From the NCBI GenBank assembly GCA_009829735.1, contig CM020619.1, positions 22,004,671 through 22,068,670 of the forward strand: a stretch of DNA of 64,000 nt. The letters are read 5' to 3'. A model generated the notes under the pieces. That model ran no database searches and was not told where the DNA came from. It worked only from the letters and a program-made list of their open reading frames with translations. This DNA comes from Pyropia yezoensis (lineage: Eukaryota > Rhodophyta > Bangiophyceae > Bangiales > Bangiaceae). Of this stretch, positions 38,889-50,775 are shown piece after piece (the stretch's first letter is position 1; every line of letters begins with the position of its first letter). The position numbers and the translations under genes were made by a program.

Positions 38889-41072
38889 ATGTCTACCCAA
38901 GAGACGGGGAACGTTCAAGATGACGGATCGGCGTCTACGCCGACTCCGGAGGTGACTACGGGAACCGGGATCGGGAACCCGATCGATAACATTGAGACGC
39001 CAATGCTTTCCGGTGCCGGATCGACGTTTGGCACGGCTCGGACGGCAGGAGGCGGGGGCCCGCCTCAACTGTCGTCGACCGACCTCACTCCGCCGCCTCC
39101 TTCACCAGGGGATTCCCTGATGGCATCATTGGCCCGCATCGAGGCCCGGTTTTCCGGGCTCGACGCCCGTCAAGATCGGACGGAGGACGCAATGGCAGTG
39201 TTGATGTCAACACGGCACACGACGGGACCCCGTCGTGTTCCTCCCACACCGGTACGGTTCGAACCGGCCGGACTACTTTCGGAGTCCACCAGGGTCAACC
39301 CCGGTGTTGCTACTCCGGGACAACCCCCGGACACAATGGGGTATGGGTCCGACTCGTCGGCAGAGTTGGAACGGAGTCACACGGAGCGATACGCTCGGAG
39401 CACCCGAAGCGGACTCCACGGACACGACCCGGCGGATACGTACGCCGGGGGAGAGTCGGTTATTGGGGGAGGAGGTACCCTCTCGCAGTACCCCCACGAC
39501 GAAGGAGGCCAGGCAACTCGGGTTCCCGAGGTGCCGACGCCTGAAGTACCATCTTCAGTGGTGGAAGCTATGACCGCGCAGGTAACTGCGAGCCTACTGA
39601 AGCGGATGGAGTCCGATGAGTTCGCTCATCAACTGGCTAAGCGACTGGATATCCAGGACGCTGACACGGAGATCGTCAACGAGGTCTTCCGGTCGGTTCT
39701 TACTCCGGAACGTTATCGTTTGGAGGACCGCTCTATTACCGTATCGGAATCGATGCGTAATACGTCGCATCGGGCGATCCGCTCTATGCAGACCCTTATG
39801 AAGGGAGTCCCTATGTTCGGGGGGCCGAACGGACGCCCGTTGGCAGTCATCGGCTTCTTGACTAGCTTCAAGGCAGCCGCAGACAAGGCGCTCGTTAACG
39901 AGGGGCTGGCTCTGGAGATCCTCCCGTTCTTTGTTGATGAACGGGTGCGAGGCATTCTTCGCCAGGCATCCCCGATGCCGGGAATGAGGGTCGCGGCCAC
40001 CCCCATGGATTACCGTGGGATATCGAAGGAGCTGCTGAGTAGCTACCTCAGTGAGGACAAGTGCGAGGACCACTATCGGGCCCTTCGCACTGCCACCGCC
40101 CAGTCCTGGGAGGATGAGGAGATGTTTGGACGCCGGATCCAAGAGCTCGACTACGAGCTGGGGAAGCTCCTCGGAGAAGGGGAGCTACGGGCCATCCCGT
40201 TCGCAGGAGTACCCAACTACGTGCGGATATCCGCACGGGGCGCCAACACGGCACGGACGAACTTCAGTCGACTGATGCATATGTGCAAGTCCCTAGGGGA
40301 CGCCTACCGGGTTCTACACCCGGAGTGTGCCTTGGCCCCGAAGCCCAAGGGTGAGGGAGGCAAGCCCAGTCTTACCCCGGTACCGAGGCAAGAGAAGGTG
40401 GAACGTAAGGCCGCACCAGTACTGGTGGCGACCGAACATACCCCTATTGGTGAGGATGACCCTCTAGTCCACCAACAGGGCCACCTGTTGCTACCGGCGA
40501 CGCCGGTGATTGATGAACATGGTACGGTAGCGTACATCGCCCCGGCTGGAACCCAGTTCCAGGTCAACGAAGGCACGGGACGGCGCGTCCCGTATGTGCG
40601 GACTACGGGGTACTCCCCGGTGACGGGTAACCCTCACCAACCCTTGCCAACATGGGCGGTGCGCACGGAGGCACCTCCGCAGATTGCGGGCCGACCCAAC
40701 CGGTTGGGGGAATCCATGTTCCGGTTGACCCAAGGACCCAAGGCCTACCAGGGAGCAGGCACTCGGGCGCCCGAGGGAGGCAACCGTAGCTACGGGGCTA
40801 CCCCGATGCGAACTCAAGGGGGGACCGGCACGTCCGGGTGTATGTTGTGTGGGGATCCCCAGCACTGGGTGTCTTCCTGCCCACTCATCCCCGAGGAGTC
40901 TCGGCGGGCAGCGGCGCAACGCAAGGCATCTACTGGGGGATATCCCGCCCGAGCACCCGGACCCGCACCGGGTAGGCAGCCAGCTCCAGGTGGAGTACTG
41001 GCCGTCGAGGGGGCACCTCCTCAGCCGGATGTCCCGGCGGACAGCACCCTACCAAGGGCGGGAAACGAGTAG
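38889..41072 (+). CDS. gag: Element C2 gag
   Basis: About 727 residues from the ATG at 38889 (MSTQETGNVQDDGS). A Ser/Thr/Pro-rich N-terminus precedes a coiled-coil-like stretch (SLMASLARIEARFSGLDARQ) and the Gag core (FRSVLTPERYRLEDRSITVS, MKGVPMFGGPNGRPLAVIGF). Further on is YLSEDKCEDHYRALRTATAQ. A zinc knuckle C-M-L-C-x4-H-x4-C follows near residue 655. The frame differs from pol, as in families that use frameshifting or re-initiation. Confidence 0.88.
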   Translation: MSTQETGNVQDDGSASTPTPEVTTGTGIGNPIDNIETPMLSGAGSTFGTARTAGGGGPPQLSSTDLTPPPPSPGDSLMASLARIEARFSGLDARQDRTEDAMAVLMSTRHTTGPRRVPPTPVRFEPAGLLSESTRVNPGVATPGQPPDTMGYGSDSSAELERSHTERYARSTRSGLHGHDPADTYAGGESVIGGGGTLSQYPHDEGGQATRVPEVPTPEVPSSVVEAMTAQVTASLLKRMESDEFAHQLAKRLDIQDADTEIVNEVFRSVLTPERYRLEDRSITVSESMRNTSHRAIRSMQTLMKGVPMFGGPNGRPLAVIGFLTSFKAAADKALVNEGLALEILPFFVDERVRGILRQASPMPGMRVAATPMDYRGISKELLSSYLSEDKCEDHYRALRTATAQSWEDEEMFGRRIQELDYELGKLLGEGELRAIPFAGVPNYVRISARGANTARTNFSRLMHMCKSLGDAYRVLHPECALAPKPKGEGGKPSLTPVPRQEKVERKAAPVLVATEHTPIGEDDPLVHQQGHLLLPATPVIDEHGTVAYIAPAGTQFQVNEGTGRRVPYVRTTGYSPVTGNPHQPLPTWAVRTEAPPQIAGRPNRLGESMFRLTQGPKAYQGAGTRAPEGGNRSYGATPMRTQGGTGTSGCMLCGDPQHWVSSCPLIPEESRRAAAQRKASTGGYPARAPGPAPGRQPAPGGVLAVEGAPPQPDVPADSTLPRAGNE

Positions 41073-41080
41073 GAGGAAGG

Positions 41081-44000
41081 ATGACTGGGGGGCGCTGGGG
41101 TTACCCAAGCAAGCCACCCATGAGTACCGCGGGGAAAGCCCCACGGAGAGCGTGGTTGAGCCGACGCCGCATCAACCCCCGGGTACACCTTCCGGCCCCG
41201 ACGACACGGCGTCAGGGGATTGATGACCAACCTCCAAGGTTGGGAGGAGAGGACGGGAAGCCCCGTCACGTTGAACTAGACAAGGGCCCTGTTCAGGATG
41301 CCCGAGCTACACCGGATATCGGTGTAGGACATGTGTTGTTTACCTTGGAGAACTTCAAGGTATCAGCCACCCTGGGGGTTGACCCCCAGTCGACACGATC
41401 GTACTACCCTGCACTGGACACAGGGGCTGGACCCAACCTTATCCGGAAGGATACCCTCCCGGACAAGTGGCTTCCACGAGTCAGAGTGACTCGGGGACCC
41501 ACCATCAAGGACGCGAATGGTCGACTCATTCGTACGACCGCAGCGATGTCGCTGCAGGTTACCATCGGGGATCTCACCACGGAAGTTGACTTCCTGGTAT
41601 GTTAAACGCTATCGGTGCCCTGCATACTGGGGTGCACCATCATCAACGTTCACGTTGATGCAATCCGGCCAGGCCGGAGGACCGTCGAGCTTCAAGAAGC
41701 CGACGGGACGAAGCGAGGACACACGGCTATCGTCAGGGACCTGACGCTACAAGGAAGCCACGTTAACGTGGCTGAGGTGTACGCAAGCGTCGAGCCGAAG
41801 ACACTTCGGTTGGCCAAGCGAACTCGCTTTGAGCCGTTGTCAGAGACAGTCCTCCCGGTTAACTGCGACCTCGCAGGCATCTGCAGAGTCCAGTCCAACC
41901 TACGGACGTACAAGCGCCATGGGTTGACCATGGCCAACGGTCTCATAGACCTCCCAGCAGGAGGGTCGTCCCTCCTAGTGATGGCGAACTACCGCCGTAA
42001 GGCAGTCACCCTCCCGAAGGGAACTATCCTCGGGATTGCCGAACTCTACGAAGGAGATATCCTTACCCCTGATAAGGAAGGTCAAGTGGAACCACTTGAA
42101 GTACTGGCGGTCGCCGAGACCACCGAGCGACAGCAACCCGATGACGGGAAGCCTAACCCATCGGCGGCGCCGGCGGACCTGCCGCCAAAGGACCAAGAGG
42201 CCTTGAAGGCACTGGCCGAGGCTGACCTCGACCACCTTCACCCTTCGGTAGCCGAAGGGGTACGACGGATGCTAAGAAAGCATGACGTTATGTGGACAGG
42301 CGGGGCCTTGGGGACCATTGGGGCAACCCAACATCGTATAGACCTGGTACCAGGCGCACGACCCGCCCGGTCACAACCGCACCGAGCAGGACCTATGCAA
42401 CGAGAGATCGTTGATGGAGAAGTGAAGAGGATGAGTGAAGCTAAGGTGATCCGACCTTCGATGTCGGAATGGGGTGCCCCAGTCGTTATTGTGCCGAATA
42501 AGGATCAAACCCCTCGGCTTTGCATCGATTATCGACGCCTCAACTTGGTTACCAAGAAGGACTCATACCCTTTACCAAGGATGGATGAATGCATCGACTC
42601 CCTGGGGGAGGCTACGGTGTTTACCACCATCGACTGCAACGCCGGATACTGGCAGATCCCGGTGGCGGACGAGGATATCCCCAAGACGGCATTCGTCTGT
42701 CACAGTGGAGTGTACGAGTTCCTAAGGATGCCCTTCGGATTGTCCAACGCCCCCGCTACATTCCAGCGGGCTATCGACATCATACTGTCGGGGGTGAAGT
42801 GGCGTAACTGCCTAGTGTACCTCGATGACGTCATCGTCTTCTCGCGTAACATGGATGACCATGTACAGCATGTTGACGAGGTACTCACCCTCTTGAGGAA
42901 CGCCGGGGTAACCCTGCGTCTGAAGAAGTGCGCCTTCTTCCAACAGACGGTCGAATATCTGGGCCACCAGATAACCCCTGGTAAACTAGGGGTACTCGAA
43001 GCCAATACCCGGGCACTCCGGGATGCCCGGTTCCCTAACACCCAGACGCAGCTCAAGAGCTTCCTGGGAATGTGCAATGTATACCGACGGTTCGTCAAGG
43101 ACTTCGCTCGGATAGCTAAACCGTTAACGGTTCTTACGAGCAGTACCTTACCCAAGGTACTCCAACCCCCTTCGCCTAGCGAAGAGGAGGCATTTGAGTC
43201 TCTGAAGCGAGCCCTACTATCTCCACCCATCCTTGCGCTACCGCACAGACGGGGTACCTTCGTCATCGATGTCGATGCGTGTGATACACAAGTGGGATGC
43301 ACCCTGTTACTGGGAGAGACGTTGATCGGTACCGACAACGTTATCCCGGACCTACGTCCGGTAGGGTGCTTCAGCCGGACACTCAACCCGGCTGAGCGGA
43401 ACTATAGTGCCACCGAGCGTGAATGCCTCGGAGTTATATGGGCAGTGCAACTGCTCCGTCCATACCTGGAGGGCTCCAGGTTCATCGTGAGGTCCGACCA
43501 CGAACCCCTACGATGGCTCCTCAACCTTGGTGACAAGGATTCCGATAGCCATGGGAGGCTAGCCCGATGGAGGCTGAAGATGGCCGAGCACGACTACCGC
43601 ACGGTGTATAAGGCTGGGTCAACCCACCACCTCGGAGACGCGTTGTCTCGACTCGACACCCCGAGCGGGGATACCCGCCCGGTGGACGAGGACATCCCGG
43701 TGGTACCGGTGTGCATGGTGGGTAATGCTACCCAGGGTATGGCTGACCATACCATGGCACACCTTGCGTGCCCATTGACCCTCGCGGACTTCCGCGAGGC
43801 ACAGGCCAACGACGATGACTGTAGACGTCATCGTGCTAACCTCCTGGCCGGTACGGCCGGCATCTTCTCCGAGAACGAAGACGGACTCATATACCGGCGG
43901 GCACCCGCCGATGGACGACATCAAGTCGTGGTTCCCGTGTCCTTACGGCAAGCCGTCATGGAACGAGAACATGAGAACCCTACAGCCGGACACCCGGGGG

Positions 44001-45247
44001 GTTCACGCATGTTCGCAGCAATGCGAAGGTTCTTCTACTGGCCAGCAATGGCCGTCGACGTGGTCGACCACGTAAGGGGATGCCACCCCTGTGCACGTAA
44101 CCGCATGAGTCTACATAGGCAAGCGTCTGCCATAAAGCTATTCCCACCCGATGGGCCCAACGAGCAAGTCGCTATCGACATACTCGGGCCACTTCCGGTA
44201 ACGGAAGAAGGGAACAGGTACATCCTGGTCATGTCTGACCGATTCACCAAGCTGTCACGAGCGGCAGCCATCCCGAATGATACGGCATACACGATTATGA
44301 ACGCAGTGGTTGACCACTGGATCAGTGCATACGGAGTCATGAAGCAACTCCTCTCCGATAACGGAGCAAACCTTACGTCGGCATTCTGCACTAAGGTCCT
44401 GGGCATGTTCGGTATCGAACCACGTCGGGCATCCGACTACCACCCGCAAACCAACGGACAGGTGGAGCGGTTCAACCGCACCATCGTCAAGATGCTACAG
44501 TGCTACGTGGCAGAGCACACGAACACTTGGGACAGGCTTCTGTCCGTACTCACCCTGGCATACAATGCCAGGCCACATCGGAGTGCCAACATCGCCCCAC
44601 TGGAATGGGTCATGCCACTAGGCGTCGGTAACCTGACGCTGCCGCCAGGCAGGTGCACTCGGTATGATACACCGAAGGGCCGACCCGCCGAACGCATCCA
44701 CCTAGCTTGGTTGGCCAAGCTATCGTGGATGATTCCTAAGCTCAAGGGTGCCCTTGACAGAACACAACTTCGATACAAGAAGAACTTCGACGCCCGACTA
44801 CGGGTGCGCAACGCAACCCTGGTAACAGGTGACTGGGTCTATATCAGACACCAGAAGTTCCGAGGGAACAAGCTTATGCAACCGGTCAAGGGACCGTACC
44901 AGATCCCCCACAGAGATAACCACTCTGTTATCTTACACTCCGATACGGAGATTCAACGCATCAGCATGAATGACGTCACACCTGCGCCTATGCCGGAACA
45001 GCCTCAGCCGGTACCGGCTGGGTTGCTACATGAAGCTCTTACAACCCACCGGTCAGATGACCCGGTGGGACCGGATGGGATTCCATACCAAGTAGAGAGC
45101 GTGGTCGGACACACCGACCCGGACCTACCAGGACCCTGGTACGTCAAGGTTATGTGGGTCGGATACGACTCACCCACCTGGGAACAGGCGGCAAATATAC
45201 CCCGCCAACTACTCATGCCTTACATGAGGCGACGACGCCTACTGTAA
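41081..45247 (+). CDS. pol: Element C2 pol: protease, RT, RNase H, integrase, chromodomain
   Basis: Protease with LDTGAGPNLI (about 41.42 kb), RT with IDYRRLNLV and YLDDVIVFSRN (about 42.5-42.85 kb), RNase H (DVDACDTQVG, NYSATERECLGV; 43.27-43.44 kb). Integrase zinc finger (H...H...CHPCARN, about 43.97-44.1 kb) and core (LLSDNGANLTS, YHPQTNGQVERFN; 44.35-44.48 kb). Chromodomain-like C-terminus (YVKVMWVGYDSPTWEQAA, about 45.14-45.2 kb). About one break; the RT-to-chromodomain part reads as one long frame of about 1,200 residues. Confidence 0.9.
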
Positions 45248-45324
45248 CAACCCAACCGACACCGACTTCGGCTGTTGGGGGGTGAGGCTTATACCTACTA
45301 AGTAGGGTGTGACATGGTTAAAGC

Positions 45325-45420
45325 AGACTTAGGTTTCTAAGTCAAATCAGACTTAGGTTTCTAAGTCGAACCAAGCTTAGGTAACTAAGTAGAGCTAAGC
45401 TTAGGTAACTAAGTAAAAAC
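45325..45420. repeat. 24-bp tandem array of small palindromes (4 units, C2)
   Basis: Four exact-period units containing ACTTAGGTTTCTAAGT or CTTAGGTAACTAAG, between the convergent ends of pol and the antisense ORF. Counterpart of the five-unit C1 array in inverse orientation. Confidence 0.8.
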
Positions 45421-45727
45421 CTGAACCTTAATAAGGTAACTTAAAGGTAAAGGCTCACTCCGATAATATCGAAGTAACTAGGGGGCTTACACGGGAGGAT
45501 GACCTCCCAAAGCCAAGACACAAAGTGAGGGAGGATAACCTCCTCAAGCATGAACCAACCGGAAGAAGTTGGACGGGAGGCAAGGCACCACTGAGCCAGA
45601 AGGGGTCCTCCCCAGGGCAGCAAACAGAGGCAAGCAATGCCCCCAGCGGGGGATGAGTTTATACTCACTACTACCCGGCTACCATAAGGGTTGCCGGGGC
45701 CCTCTCCCGCACAAACAATAGCACTCC

Positions 45728-48175
45728 TCAGTGGGTAGACCCACTGCCCGAGGGAGGCCACTCACGCGTAAGCGCGTAGACCTCCGTGCTCCACCGGTCG
45801 GCAACGTCACGACGGTCGACCACCCGAGTTACCTCGGTGCATAGCTGGACGAGGGTGCTGCGGCCAGCCTCCACGTCCTCCAGAGCTCTCTGGAGGCGGT
45901 CCAGCACGCCACCGAAGCAACGCGCTGACCCAACCAGCGCAGCACCTGGGGGGATATCCCCCCAGCTAACAGAGAGACCCCCACGCATTGCGCGGGTAAC
46001 AAGAGCGTCAACGCCTTCATACCAGAGACGGGGACCCCCGTCATGTAGGACAGGGGCGGGAGGTGACACTGGCGCAGCCAGAGGAGCCACAGGAGCCGAC
46101 ACGGCTACCACCGGAGCCGGTGGCACCTGATACGAGGCCCGGTAGGACCCTACCGAAGGGGCTCCACCGTAACCACGGCGGTACTCCGCCCGACGACGGG
46201 ACACCTCACGCTCCCCACCCACAGAGCCCCACTCTCGGGGACGACGGCCTACCGCCGCCGGCATCGGGTTACCGAACCACGGAGCAAGGACCTGAAGAGG
46301 GTCATGGATAACCATGGGAATACCCAGGTCAGCAACAGCCTCGGTGGATGCCCACCCATGGCAACTGGGCTCACCCGGCTGAGTACGCCGGACACGCAAC
46401 GAGTGACGAGGCAAGGGGGAAGCCCCAGCCTGCGGGTCCCGGTACGGGGGAAGGTCCAACACCCCAGCCCAGTTCACGGCATCGTGAACAGCCAGCAGGG
46501 CTTCGAACTCCCGGGCCAACCCGGTCTTGGCGGCTATCAGATCCACGCCCAACTGCGAGATGTGCCGACGGACACCCGTCGGAAGATGAAACAGACGACC
46601 CTGCCGGCGGACGGACAGCAAGAAGGATGAAGCCTGCCCGAGGGTAACCTCAAGGGTGAAGGTACCCTGCAACGGGTGGACCGGTCGCGAGGCCAACACA
46701 CTCCCGAAGTAGCGAAGGCAGGAGCCGGTGTCAAACCGGAAAGCAGGGGCGGGTTCCCACCCCTCCTGCCATAGCGGCGGGCGCACGGGAGTGTATACCG
46801 GAGCACGACCGTTGCCGGTCTGCAACGCACACGTTATATCCGTGCGGAACGCATCGGCCATGACACCATGGTTACGTCGCCAACTCGACGCCGACTTCAA
46901 CCCCGCCATGGGCGGGTAGGGAGCCGTCAACGACAGATACGGGGGTTCCCCCGGGTAGTAGTCAAAGTCGGGATACCGACCGGTACGGCTCACCGTCTCC
47001 CCAAACGCAACCGGCTCCGCCGCCGCCGCAATCCCCCGAGCACTAGCCGGGTAGTCAATCTCCCGCGGCAACGCGGGGGCAATCAAGTCGCAGACCCCGA
47101 AGTTGGTGTCGAGGTAGACCTCACCCCGTGTCACCCGGGTGCGCTAGAGCTGCGCATGCCGGTCGTCCGGCTGACTCAGGATCCAATGGTGTTCCACCCG
47201 GACCGCGTTCGGCTGGTTGACCAGCCGCACCAACTCCCGCTCCCAGCACGGGTCCACCTTGACGCGCCGGGAGGATTCTCCACGGGGATGCACCAGGTGG
47301 AAGTCCACCCGCATACGCCCATCGGACTCCATCGACTCTTGCACCGTGAGGCCTCGAACCCGAGCCACCAAGTCGGACACCGACATGGCGGGTTGACCCG
47401 CCGCCACGGCGACGCCGCCACCCAACGGGGCAGCCCGGGCAGGACCAGGAAGAATCGGGGGCGCCGGGGGACGCACCACCGGCAGAGGGGCCGACGTCGG
47501 AGATGGACGAGGCCGAGGAGGAAGAAGAAGGGCGGGCGCCCGCCCGGAGTAACTCCCGGTGTCAACCGCCATGGGAGAAGGAGCGTCTTGACCGCTCGAC
47601 ACCCGCGGCACCGCAGGTATGGTACCGGCGCCGGCACCACCCGTCGGCGTAGCCCCCGCCTCGGAAGTGGAAGGCACTTGGACAGCCTCCGGAGCCGGAG
47701 CCCCGGCCGTGCGGACACCCGCACCGTCTTGACCCACCGCACCGGGTGTCGCACCGCCACCACCACCCGCGTCAACGTCGGGACCGCCTCGAGGAGTCAC
47801 CGCCCGGACCCCCGGACCACCTTGACCAGCCGGAGTCGGCTGCGCGTCGCCACCTCCGCCGCAGGGCGGACCATCTTGAGGTACCTGCGGTGAGCCGGCA
47901 CCGGCACCAGGCTCCATCCGGGCAGCCGGCAGAGAGGGGGTAGAAGCCGCCACGCGCGGTTGACCGCCGGGTTGACCTCCGGCCGACGGCACCGTCGTGC
48001 CGCTGCACACGGACGACAGTCCTCCGGCCGACAGACGGACGGACACCGCAGGCCCGTCGTCGCCAGACGAGCTCACCCCGTAACGCGCGGCGTCGGGACC
48101 GACAGGCGCGTCGTCCTCCATCTCCTCCCCGATCAGGAGGTCTTCCTCCTCTTCAAGCACCTGGGGATAGGACAT
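45728..48175 (-). CDS. Element C2 antisense ORF, unknown function
   Basis: Homologue of the C1 antisense protein, opening MSYPQVLEEEEDLLIGEEME and ending REWPPSGSGSTH as in C1. The region from VARVRGLTVQESMES to the C-terminus is closely conserved, while the Ala/Gly/Pro linker differs in length and sequence. That pattern (diverging linker, conserved globular part) suggests past selection on the protein. About one break. Confidence 0.6.
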
Positions 48176-48762
48176 GATAACGGGTGCGGAGTCCCCCGCG
48201 CCCACAAGCCGTCGACGGCTACAACCCGGTACGGTGGGATAACCGGGACGAGCCAGGGAAGCGCGGACACCCGCGCTTATGACCACAAACGGCCACGAGA
48301 AGCGCCGCAGGCACGCGGGTCGACCCGCGCCCCACGGGGCTACGACCGCGCTCCACCCAGGCACCTGGGCGGGACGGGGCCACACCCACACACGGGGTAA
48401 GTAAGGGGGGTCACCCCCAACCGCCCCCACGCAACGCGGGCAGCCCCCGCCCCCCACTCAATCGTCCACACGAGAGGGGCCCCCCTACCACCAGGCACCT
48501 GGTGGCGGATCCGCTTGCACCACCCCTCGGAAAGGGGGGGCGTGAACAGCAACCCGCATCGGGAATTTAACGGTCCGGAAAACGGATCGTGTGTGTGTAC
48601 CACGCAAAGGGGGGCACCCCCCTGAGACAGCCTCGAAAAGGGGTGTCTGTCGCGACGGGGCGCAAAGCCCCACCCGACGGGTAAACGGTCACGCGACCCA
48701 CTTACATTCGGTACCCCGAATGCAACTCGACCCGAGGACGGGCCGAATCTAAGGGGGGGATA

Positions 48763-49125
48763 TGTAGCAATATGGTTGTCCGTATTGTGACCCTAATATC
48801 AGGGGGGCTACTTCTAACCCTTAACTTTCAATTTGGGAGTCCGGACTGGTCACGGTATCTATAAGTTACGTATGACCAGAGGGACTTGCATCTTGGGTTG
48901 GAGGGTAGTTAGTAGTGTCTCCGAGGGTTTATAACGAGGGGGCCGGTGGCGAATCCACCGCCGGCCAAGGTAGAACAACAAACCCCTCCCATTTGGGCTC
49001 CCATCTTGGTCCCGTGGCTTGCGCTCCAAGGACAGCAACCTTGGCCTCCCGGTGACGGTCGTGCCGATCCCCCTTGGTGAGTGTTCCCTGAGAGTGGACG
49101 TGCGACGGATTCCTATTGTGCTACA
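48763..49125 (+). repeat. Element C2 3' LTR
   Basis: 363 bp, preceded by the polypurine tract AAGGGGGGGATA. Confidence 0.92.
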
Positions 49126-50407
49126 CCCGTTCATCAACAAAGAACGGGAGGATCTCCAGCGCCTGCCCCTCGTTAACGAGTGCCTTGTCTGCAGCTGCCT
49201 TGAAGCTAGTAAAGAAGCCAATGACCGCCAACGGGCGTCCGTTAGGGCCCCCGAACATAGGGACTCCCTTCATAAGGGTCGGCATAGAGCGGATCGCTCG
49301 GTGCGAGGTCGTACGCATCGATTCCAATACGGTAGTGGATCGGTCCTCCAAACGATAACGTTCAGGAGTCAGTACCGACCTGAAGACTTCGTTGACAATC
49401 TCCGTGTCCGCGTCCTGGATATCCAGTCGCTTGGCCAGTTGATGAGTAAACTCATCGGGCTCCATCCGCTTCAGTAAGCTCGCAGTAACCTGCGCGGTCA
49501 TCGCTTGAACCAGCGAAGCTGGAACTTCCGGCGTCGGCGCCTCGGGTACCCGAGTTGCCTGGATTCCGTCGTCGATGGGGTAATGCGAGGCGGTACCGCC
49601 TCCCCCCATTGCCGACTCTGTTCCGGCGTAAATATTCGCCGGGTCATGTCCGCGGAGCCCGCTCTCGGTGCTCCGAGCGTAGCGCTCCATATGGCTACGT
49701 TCCAACTCAGCCGACGAGTCGGATCCATACCCCGCCGTGTCCGGGGGCTGCCCAGGAGAAGCAACATCGGGGTTGACCCTGGTGGACTCCGAAAGTAGTC
49801 CGGCCGGTTCAAATTGTACCGGGGTGGGAGGGATACGACGGGGTACCGTCGTATGGCGTGCTGACATCAGCACCGCCATCGCGTCCTCCGTCCGCTCCTG
49901 GCGAGCGTCGAGTCCGGAGAACCGGGCCTCGATGCGCGCCAATGATGCCATCAGGGAATCCCCTGGTGAAGATGGCGGCGGCGTGAGGTTGGTCGACGAC
50001 AGTTGAGGCGGGCCCCCGCCTCCTGCCGTCCGAGCCGTGCCAAACGTCGATCCGGCACCGGAAAGCATTGGCGTCTCAATGTTGTCGATCGGGTTCCCGA
50101 TCCCGGTTCCCGTAGTCACCTCCGGAGTCGGCGTCGACGCCGATCCGTCATCTTGAACGTTCCCCGTCTCTTGGGTAGACATAGTCACAATCAGTCAACC
50201 GACGTAACAATCACCACGAATAAGAGAGCGAGGGGGCAGATTGGGGAGAGTAACAGTAGATCAAAGTCAGAGGTAAAAACTCAACACAATCGATCAGGTC
50301 GCAACACCACGAGTACAAGAAAAGGACCGGATCCCTATCCGTGTGCCAGGGCCCAAGACGGCGTAACCACAAGGGTGACGGAAACCCGTCCCCTGCTGCT
50401 CCACCAA

Positions 50408-50770
50408 TGTAGCACAATAAGGATCCGCGGCACGTCCACTCTCAGGGAACACTCACCACGGGGGATCGGCACCAACGTCACCGGGAGGCCAAGGTTGCTG
50501 TCCTTGGAGCGCAAGCCACGGGACCAAGATGGGAGCCCAAAAGGGAGGAGTTTGTTGTTCTACCTTGGCCGGCGGTGGATTCGCCGCCGGCCCCCTCGTT
50601 ATAAACCCCCGGAGACGCTACTAACTACCCTCCACCCCAAGATGCAAGTCCCTCTGGTCATACGTAACTTACAGATACCGTGACCAGTCCGGACTCCCAA
50701 ATTGAAAGTTAAGGGTTAGAAGTAGCCCCCCTAATAGTAGGGTCACAATACGGACAACCATATTGCTACA
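50408..50770 (-). repeat. Element C1 5' LTR
   Basis: 363 bp, next to the minus-strand PBS at 50390-50406. Confidence 0.9.
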
Positions 50771-50775
50771 AAAGG

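Larger units (their letters stand above)
38301..49125 (+). mobile_element. Element C2: Ty3/gypsy chromovirus with antisense ORF, nested in C1
   Basis: 10.8 kb, 363-bp LTRs, TSD CCCGT (38296-38300 and 49126-49130). Same family as C1 but in the opposite orientation, inserted in C1 gag. The LTRs differ at about six positions, four of them clustered. Structurally whole, about two breaks. Confidence 0.92.
36500..50182 (-). pseudogene. gag: Element C1 gag, split by the TRIM and by C2
   Basis: Gag begins at the ATG at 50182 (MSTQETGNVQDDGS) and runs to the C2 insertion at 49126. It resumes at 38300, is split again by the TRIM, and ends near 36.5 kb. A knuckle C-M-L-C-x4-H-x4-C is seen near 36.72 kb. 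Only the two insertions are described; other damage is present. Confidence 0.8.
28495..50770 (-). mobile_element. Element C1: Ty3/gypsy chromovirus with antisense ORF, host to C2 and a TRIM
   Basis: 363-bp LTRs and TSD AAAGG (28490-28494 and 50771-50775). Inserted in element B between its RNase H and integrase coding parts. Its gag is interrupted by C2 (TSD CCCGT) and by a 665-bp TRIM (TSD TACGG). The LTRs differ at about 12 positions (about 3.3 percent), four of them clustered. Several breaks, at least four. Confidence 0.9.
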
